This document shows, piece after piece, positions 57,340-64,000 of a stretch of 64,000 nucleotides of DNA. The notes beneath the pieces were generated by a model. It saw only the letters and a program-made list of their open reading frames with translations. It was not told the DNA's origin and searched no databases. The stretch is from positions 86,463,845 to 86,527,844 of the forward strand of contig NC_087062.1 in NCBI RefSeq assembly GCF_963678635.1, in the 5' to 3' direction. The DNA comes from Symsagittifera roscoffensis. Its lineage: Eukaryota > Xenacoelomorpha > Acoela > Convolutidae. Numbering within the stretch: the first letter of the stretch is position 1; each line of letters begins with the position of its first letter. Made by a program: the position numbers and the translations under genes.

Positions 57340-58090
57340 TGTCTTGTGCAGGATATCTCTTTTCAAGAAATTGTTAAAATTTTACCAATTATGAAGGAAA
57401 CCTCCTTTGGTATAAAACATACAAGAAAAAAGTATCACCAATATGTGTTTTTGCAGATCAACAATGCCACCAACTAAATCCACTTTTCTAAAGAAAACAC
57501 AAGTTTATTTTGTAGACTCAATTTCACGATGCACAAATTTTTGGGATACTTTCGTCCCAGGTGGATCGCAAAACAGTCATAAGGTAGTAGAACTCAACTC
57601 TGAAGAAATCAAATTTTCACCAGAGAGCACTCGCGCAATCGTAAGAAATTTAAAGATCCATTTACAAAAATATTGAATTTACTCGAAATCAGGTGTACAA
57701 CATCAAATCAGAACACAACAATTTTATGAAACCCCACCGAAATAGATAACACCAAACGGTTATCTAGATTTAAACCAAAAAACAACTCACTGAAAAAACT
57801 GGTTTCTCATATACATGCGCACAAGGTTCTAGTGATTTTTTAAAGATTATAAAGATTACTTTACCGCAACCGAGAAAAACAACGCCCCAACTATTTTTCC
57901 CCGATCAGTTATTTACTTTTTAATATATAAAAATGATTTATTAGCTTCTTTAGGGTGGCTATAGTACATCATAGAACGACTCACACTCTTAGATGCAATA
58001 TTTAACCCTAAAAGAATTTTGTTTTCACTTCGTACAGGAATATGCAACACATGTGCAACTCATATGCAAATTGACAAACAATCAAGTCTA
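57340..58090 (+). repeat. Diverged direct duplication, copy 2
   Basis: It matches copy 1 at an offset of about 1.34 kb: AAGGAAACCTCCTTTGG, CCAGGTGGATCGCAAAAC, ATAAAAATGATTTATTAGC. It holds a 77-codon frame (57443-57676) of unknown nature. Confidence 0.55.
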
Positions 58091-60870
58091 GCTTGAATAA
58101 TATTACTTGGGTTTTTTGAAATTGTTTCTACCTCAAAAAGTGAAACTTTACCAGACGACCATACTACTTTTTAAATCTAAATTTATTAACGAAACCAAAC
58201 ACATATATCATTCAACAAAACAAAATACTTTTTAAGGTTGAAGAACCATCAAACTAACAAATCTTATGAAATCAATAACACACAATTATTTCCCCACACA
58301 AACCGTAGGATAAAGTTTCTCTAGCGCCACATGATCATGATCGTCAAAACAAGGAAACCCAACGAAGCCAAATTTCTCATATGGCTAAAAAGTCACAAAA
58401 TCCCAATGAAGCAAGGAAAAAAGATAGAGAACAACCTCACACAGTTAACTTTCATTCTCAGAACGATAATGGTTTCAACCCACATTGAGCCAACATTTCA
58501 GATCCCTCCATTGCTCTCTTCCCTATCCTTCTAACTTCCAAGGTCCGAACTTTGTCATCTCCATCTCTGACCTCGTCTTCTCTCCCTTTCAGGTATACAA
58601 TTCTGTTTTCTCCACCTAACTCGCCCCACATGCGCTCTGATGACTCTATCCAGACAATTTTAAGTTTGACTCCGAACTGTGTCCCATTTTGAAACTCTTA
58701 CAACCATCAGAAACATTAACATCATCCAAAAGCAACACTCCACAGCTGCACAGCGTTTATTAATGAAAAAAATACCCGCCAAACCCATCCAAATTTTTAG
58801 TGAATCGACCTTCATCAATCAGACTTCTCCGCACTCACCATCTTAGGGATGCTTATACCCACGAGTTTTTAATTGTTAACCTTCCCTTTTTCCTTCAAAA
58901 CTGCCCCATTAACAACGAACCCCAAGGAAAACTAGATTCTTACGTGGAGGAGCACTCAATAATTCTTGCACTTTCTTGAGTTTGTTTCTATAATTTTACT
59001 TACCCATTCCATATACCACTCCGTAAATCCGAAGACGATGAACTATATATAACAGCACTTCACCAACCTAATAAAGCTGTTCAATTTCAATTTTTTTTCT
59101 TAGGTTGGATTATTGCATGTTCTAAATCATTTAGCACGAATGACTTATAGGTTCATAAAATGCACACTACAATCACATTGTCATCCGATACATTGAAGAC
59201 TCATCATACAGCGCAGACACTGCAGTAACTTCGGAAGTCACTGAAATTTTTTTATAAAACTGGCCTACGAAACTAACCCACAGACACACATTTTTTTCGT
59301 TTCATACAAAACATTTCCCATCAACTCCACCTTCACATAACGCATGAACTATAAATACACATCACCCTTCTTCTTAAGCTTCATTTTTGCATAAAAAACT
59401 AACCTACACGCCATCCTCCCTAACTAGGGTCCTATCCGGCAAATGTCCATCTTTTACCCCTTTTTAAACACCTTCTCCATAGAGGATAACCACCCCATTA
59501 TCACCCCGCACAAATACATGTATGAAACTTGTTGAAATGAAACTGAAAGAAAAAAATCCACTGCTCAAATATTAAGCCTAATCTTTATAATTTTATTCAA
59601 CTTACCACGAAATCACTGTAACACCAGAGGAACTGGCAATTATCCAGGCATTTGAGCTTCCTTGGCCGCTTTTACGCTAGAGAAAAATAATCAACATCAC
59701 CTATAATAGAAAATAAACTACTCAATGGATTTTTCTCCGACCCCGGCTCTAGGTAAATATGGACTTGCTGTTTACTAATTAATCGTGAATAATTACATGC
59801 CATTTTCTCTGAGTGTATATTGCCACCTTTCTTTTAAATTTCATCGAAAATTTCTAAAATCAAGAAAAAACACAGACACAAATTCATAAACTTTTCAACC
59901 AAAAATGTCAACCGGTCTCATTAAAATCTAATTATGAAGCAAAATAATAGAATTAATTTGATGTAATTTAATAGTTCTAATGTAGTTAAGTTGTCGTACA
60001 ATGTAATAAGTTGATAAATGAGTAATAAAGTAAAAATGAAAACAAAATAATTTTGTGTGCTTGATTTTGTAAGCTCTCCAATTCGCCCCTTGATTTGTCC
60101 AATTTTCATACACTCTCTTTTGAATTTGAACAAAATTTGCGTGACAATAGTAGTGAATAAACGAAACTCACCTTCGGCAAACTAACTGATTTCAACTTCA
60201 AACTGCTTTTGCGCGGTTCAAACTTTGCTTTAAGCCGGTTTGAATAAGGATTAGGGCTCAGATAGCCAACGCAGCTGGCTAAAACCACCACACTCATATC
60301 AGGTACAAGAAAGTCAGTCCCACTTACTCAAATCAGATTACAAGTAAATCAATTATTCTTTAGAAAATCGAATCAAAATTTTACTAAGATTACAGGAAAA
60401 ATTAAAAAACTCCAAGTAAATTTTAATCAAATACGAACTGTTTTCATGAAAGGAACACAAAATGAAAAAAAAAAGATCAATCACCTGTAACAAAAACAGA
60501 AGAGTAAATAAACAAGAAGGGACTCTACTCAAAGAGACGCTCACACGCATGCCCCCAACTGGCCTCACCCACTGGTGATGGACGTCCTGAGCATGCTCCA
60601 TAGCCGGCCTCACCGACCGCGCTACAACCACACTTAGACACAACCCACAACTTTCTTACTAAGAGTAGATCTTTGGTTATTAAATCTTCAAAATAACCGA
60701 ACCAAACAAAACAGTTTTGCGGAAACAACTAAAAAGATCATAACTCAAACTGAATCACTTAAGGGGCAGCTATAAGTAAAGAACAGATTTCACAGAGCAA
60801 AAGAAACCAGCAGCAAACTGAAGATAAAAACTCGAAAATATTCCGAGTATGGAATGGCAAATCTATTGAT

Positions 60871-61113
60871 TTAGCTTGCCGCAGTCACAACCCTGAAACG
60901 AACCAATGTCCGAATTGGTTTTGAAATTCAAACATACGAATCTCTGTCACTTGGCGCTTCACTCTGAGAAGTCAACCATTGTGTAGCTAGTCGGTCTAAA
61001 TGAACGAATAGTTGAAAATGCACGTAATTTTGCGCTAACTTATGAGATCTACACTTCAGTGGCACAAATCTCCGATTACAAAAAGAAGATTGACCACGTT
61101 GTTGCACACGCAT
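60871..61113 (-). CDS. Possible small gene with a 45-nt intron (65 aa if spliced)
   Basis: On the minus strand ATG at 61113 opens a 61-codon frame (MRVQQRGQSSFCNRRFVPLK, then QLFVHLDRLATQWL, SEAPSDRDS) less AT-rich than its surroundings. GTATGT at 60937 and GGTTCGTTTCAG ending at 60893 would give a 45-nt intron, then a short in-frame end (VVTAAS) to TAA at 60871. An in-frame TAG lies just upstream of the ATG. I recognise no family. It may be a fragment. Confidence 0.25.
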
Positions 61114-61309
61114 TTCATACTAAAGCATACGAAGCCTATTTTAGTAAATTTGATAGCATCAAGTCCTTTTAAAAATCCATGTCCTTAAAGAACTGCTCGC
61201 ATGAAGTTATGCTAGAAAAAAATAACTCACACACATACTTATCGTTTCAGACAAAAGTACCTGTTACAAAGATCCCACTAAAAGCAAATAATAATTTTAT
61301 CCTTTGATG

Positions 61310-61550
61310 TTTAACATTTTACAATATTCAGAACTAAGCAACCATGATCCATTAATAAACTTTTTGATAACTTGTAAAGCTGAAACTATTTTTAGTTTCA
61401 GCCAGAAACTTATAGCATAATTTAGAAATCAATTGCCTCCTTCTCTCCCCTAACTTCGAAAGAATACCAGTATAGACTAGATTCAATGAAACTAGTAATT
61501 ATAAGAGTCAGACTAGGATCGGTTTTGGATTAAGAAGTTGCACGAAACCT
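61310..61550 (+). repeat. Direct repeat, right copy (possible old LTR)
   Basis: It carries the same ordered words as 44535-44775: CAGAACTAAGC, ATGATCCATTA, TTGTAAAGCTGAAA, AGGATCGGTTTTGGATTAAG. Confidence 0.5.
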
Positions 61551-61560
61551 AAGCTAACTT

Positions 61561-62176
61561 CACACGCATACGTCGCACACACTCGCGCTGCCTCTCATTT
61601 CTGGCTGACAAAGTTTTCAAAAATGTTATTCTTTTGATAATTTTTCATTTGTTTCACCAAGCAACCTTTGGGGTGCCATCAAGGCCAAAACAAGCTAACA
61701 TTAGGTAGAGGAGTCCGTGCGACATAAAAAGGATTTCAGAGTCTACTTCATATTTTAAAAAAAATCAAAGCGCAGGCTTGTTCACGCAGCGCAATTTTTT
61801 GGGGGGGTTGTGCATACTAGAGCTTCACTCAAGGTCAGGACTACAGTTTAGCAAACAACGATAGTTTATAAATCGAATTAATGAATTTTTTTATCTGGCT
61901 CATTTCCCTCAGCTTCAAAAAAACGCTAGCTCAAAAGTTCATCTTTTGCATCTTTTGAGTTATCTAAAAAACATGGGATGTGTCGGCTGCAAATGAAAAA
62001 GAAAGGTTAAATCAACTTTAATTTTTTAAAATGCAACAAGTTGAGGTATGTTTTACACTAATTTATCCTAAGTTCACCTGAAAAATATATCACTGCACAC
62101 TATTCACAAAACTTGGGGGAGGTTTCGAGGTGAATTGTTGCCGTGCTGTTTTTTTTCAATTTTTTTCTTGCAATGA
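61561..62176. other. No gene recognised
   Basis: AT-rich apart from the first 60 bases. A G run (GGGGGGG) lies at about 61800. Confidence 0.4.
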
Positions 62177-62250
62177 TCGGTATGCAGGGCATTCCTAAGG
62201 ACCTTCGCCTTGTGGTCTGCTTGGGTTGAGCAAATTTTGCTAATTTTAAA

Positions 62251-62468
62251 TCAAAATAACGTTTTGCCAGTTACAAATAATTTTTATACCTCTGAGTTAC
62301 TTACTGAGGGAGGTGCCTTTCGTTCACATTTCAAGATGTGTCTGAGTGATTTTTTTGCTCCTCGAAGGTTTTTTTCCCAAATCGATTCGGCAGGGTTACA
62401 AGCTTTTGATCTAGAAGCTTGGCATCAAATTCGAAACAGTTTTTCCAACTTAAGCATCACAAGTTTTT
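62251..62468 (+). repeat. Inverted repeat, left copy
   Basis: About 80% alike, by eye, to the reverse complement of 63543-63764. Length differences between the copies are net multiples of three. Confidence 0.85.
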
Positions 62469-62829
62469 TCATCTCAGTAAAAACTGAACAAATGTGTCCC
62501 ATTGATTAATAATTACCAAACTGTGGACCAGGAGAACAACAAAAATTTTCGGATTTTTTCTTTTATCAAAATTATTTAACGGATGAAACTACGAACTTAC
62601 AGTCAAGCCTGACGTTTAAGATTGTTAGGCCCTTCGTTCGCCATGATAATGATACTGCGTATGACTAATGGAAATTTCATGAGCTCGTAGAAAATAAACC
62701 GGATAGTCCGTTTGTCTTACTTTCAATCGGGTTGGATACGAGCTTGTTTGCTATTTGGAATGAGGAAAAAAATAATGAGATTAAGGAGCTTCCTAAACAG
62801 AGCCGTAGAATTGATCAAACTACTCAACA

Positions 62830-62936
62830 GTAAGTGATAAAGTAAAACTATTAACTTACTGACTCAAGTGACCATATTATACTTGCTCAAACGTCAATTG
62901 CTTAATATTTTGGTTACAATTTGTTTTCTTTTTCAG
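62830..62936 (+). other. Predicted spliceosomal intron (107 nt)
   Basis: The donor GTAAGT is a consensus match, and the acceptor TTTTCTTTTTCAG has a good pyrimidine tract. Removing it leaves the frame intact (phase 2, codon CA|G). Confidence 0.5.
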
Positions 62937-63465
62937 GTTTAAGAAAAGAGTAGTTGTTTTTTGGTATAATAACCATTCAACCCGTTTCTGAAACAGCGAA
63001 TACATTTTGTTACTGCAAAGAAGAGAGACCGACTATTTCAGTTAGTGACGTAATATACTCTTACCATTATGTTTATTAAATAACCTTCACGAAAACGCTT
63101 TAAAAATGCATAGCATTGCCAAATAACAATATGTAATCCGAATCGATTCAGTTTTGCCAAAAAACTGCAAAAAATCTGTAACTTTTTACTGCCAAGCGAT
63201 CAACTGTTTGATCGTTCTACAATGTCAGTTGTGATTAGTTTTTAAAATCTACCTCTTTCAGAGCAGAATAAGTAAATTTCGTAGTTTTCTAGCTTTCAAT
63301 TTCAGGCTCAAGTTCTGAAGCCAAGTTTCCAAGAGATTTTCGCAAAACACATCAAACTTGTCAATTCGTAATCTTTTTAAACAATATATCAATGTCTATC
63401 AATTAATCTTAACTAAGAGTATGTTACTGTGACAACTGACGTCAAATTTAGCAACTGAGGTCAAG

Positions 63466-63849
63466 TTACTCACAATTGAATACGTGCATACACGTGCATA
63501 CGTAACTATCCTTGATTTGAAAACAATTTGTAGTGATCTGTGATGAAAAAACGTGATGTTTAAGATTGAAAAAACTGTTTCGAACTTGATACCAAGCCTC
63601 TCGATCAAAAGCTTGTAACTCTACCAAATCGATTCGGGATATATAGCACCTTAGAGGAGCAAAAAAATCATTCAGACACATCTTAAAATGTGAATGATAG
63701 ACACCTTCCCTCAGTAATTCAGAGGTACAAAAACTATTTGTAACTTGCAAAACGTTATTTTGATGTAAAGTTTGTGAAATAGTTAAATTGAACACTCTGG
63801 TGAAATGGCATAAGACTGAACTATTTGCTACGTCTGACAAACTTCCCAA
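63466..63849 (-). CDS. Coding-like frame, paralogue of 62.2 kb in inverted orientation (127 codons)
   Basis: It is an open frame without internal stops: HQNNVLQVTNSFCTSEL, HSHFKMCLNDFFAPLR, RIDLVELQAFDREAWYQV. It parallels the plus-strand locus at 62251-62468 with conservative changes. The first codon is TTG, so it is probably an exon or fragment. TTTTTTCATCACAG near 63537 could be a splice acceptor. Family unknown. Confidence 0.35.
   Translation of the reverse strand: MGSLSDVANSSVLCHFTRVFNLTISQTLHQNNVLQVTNSFCTSELLREGVYHSHFKMCLNDFFAPLRCYISRIDLVELQAFDREAWYQVRNSFFNLKHHVFSSQITTNCFQIKDSYVCTCMHVFNCE
63543..63764 (-). repeat. Inverted repeat, right copy
   Basis: Partner of 62251-62468, about 1.1 kb away and in opposite orientation. 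Confidence 0.85.
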
Positions 63850-64000
63850 ATGAAGTTAGCGAAAAAAAACAACAGATAAATTGTCCGAAGCCAGAAAGAA
63901 CAATACTGAGCCTTGTCAGTGACTTGCAGTAATACGGTGGACGATTACACATTAGACGGTAGCTGGAATCTTGCAGCAACGTGGCAATCTGAGCCAACTC

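Larger units (their letters stand above)
44500..61560 (+). mobile_element. Old Ty3/gypsy debris, strongly G-poor on the plus strand
   Basis: Diverged direct repeats (about 44535-44775 and 61310-61550) flank gag-like and RT-RNase H remnants on the plus strand. From about 45.0 to 59.6 kb G is very rare: in the 60 bases from 49441 I count 2 G and 12 C. The span is too long for one element, so it probably includes more than one insertion or duplication. Integrase was not found. Confidence 0.45.
62177..62991 (+). pseudogene. Two-exon coding-like locus with three in-frame TAA codons
   Basis: One frame runs from 62177 to a splice donor at 62830 with TAA only at 62507, 62510 and 62666. It reads LILNQNNVLPVTNNFYTSEL, SHFKMCLSDFFAPRRF and, after the double stop, SSLTFKIVRPFVRHD, ENKPDSPFVLLSIGLD, LFAIWNEEKNNEIKEL. 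GTAAGT (62830) and TTGTTTTCTTTTTCAG (to 62936) bound a 107-nt intron; the frame continues FKKRVVVFWYNN to TGA at 62989. The first 75 codons are repeated, inverted, at 63543-63764. There is no ATG at the start; a CAG at 62184-62186 after a pyrimidine-rich stretch could be an acceptor. Family unknown. Confidence 0.5.

Noticed and set aside
60353-60728. Cys-rich minus-strand frames with GEAGYGACSG and GEASWGHAC
   Set aside because: Caused by a short duplicated GC-rich DNA word (GTGAGGCC...GCATGC); two frames are equally open, so coding is not supported.

Overview
The window reads as gene-poor, AT-rich animal nuclear DNA dominated by transposable elements of different ages. The animal assignment rests on three things: BEL/Pao LTR retroelements (known only from metazoans) occur beside Ty3/gypsy elements; a hAT transposon carries a protein resembling the hAT-derived vertebrate factor CGGBP1; and a short spliceosomal intron (107 nt, with a second 45-nt candidate) can be read. 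I cannot name the species. No host gene is recognised with confidence, and I see no rRNA, tRNA or CRISPR.

Layout. 1-1603: AT-rich, empty. 1604-3327: complete hAT transposon with perfect 22-bp TIRs, 8-bp target duplication and a 416-aa transposase-like ORF. 3328-6000: AT-rich. 6001-13132: complete, young Ty3/gypsy element on the minus strand (two 298-bp LTRs differing at 2 sites, 5-bp target duplication). Its Gag ATG lies across the LTR/primer-site junction, PR-RT-RNase H forms one ORF, and integrase sits in its own ORF with a long disordered tail. 14.6-20.8 kb: decayed, partly duplicated relative of that element on the plus strand. 21.9-23.0 kb: cluster of short palindromes sharing GTATGATAAGCATTTTT. 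23.75-23.95 kb: G-rich block. 25.8-26.0 kb: possible host exon (minus).

26.6-29.9 kb: nearly three tandem copies of a 1139-bp unit, each with a 420-bp hAT-like MITE. 30-31.5 kb: minisatellites and a 131-codon open frame. 32.6-39.8 kb: BEL/Pao relic (LTR ends, primer site, gag, protease, RT, RNase H, pre-integrase), internally duplicated and invaded by fold-back elements built from the AACCGCTC/GAGCGGTT word, including a 519-bp near-perfect palindrome. 41.0-41.3 kb: another fold-back copy. 44.5-61.5 kb: old Ty3/gypsy debris with very few G on the plus strand, flanked by diverged direct repeats. 62.2-63.85 kb: two inverted copies of a coding-like segment whose indels keep the frame, one followed by a good GT-AG intron.

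The intact Ty3 element is the only stretch where genes clearly work together: Gag (capsid, zinc knuckle), protease/RT/RNase H (maturation and cDNA synthesis) and integrase. Its two junctions, an A7 run between gag and pol and a polypyrimidine-CAG just before the integrase ATG, suggest either one recent mutation or unusual expression of the later products.
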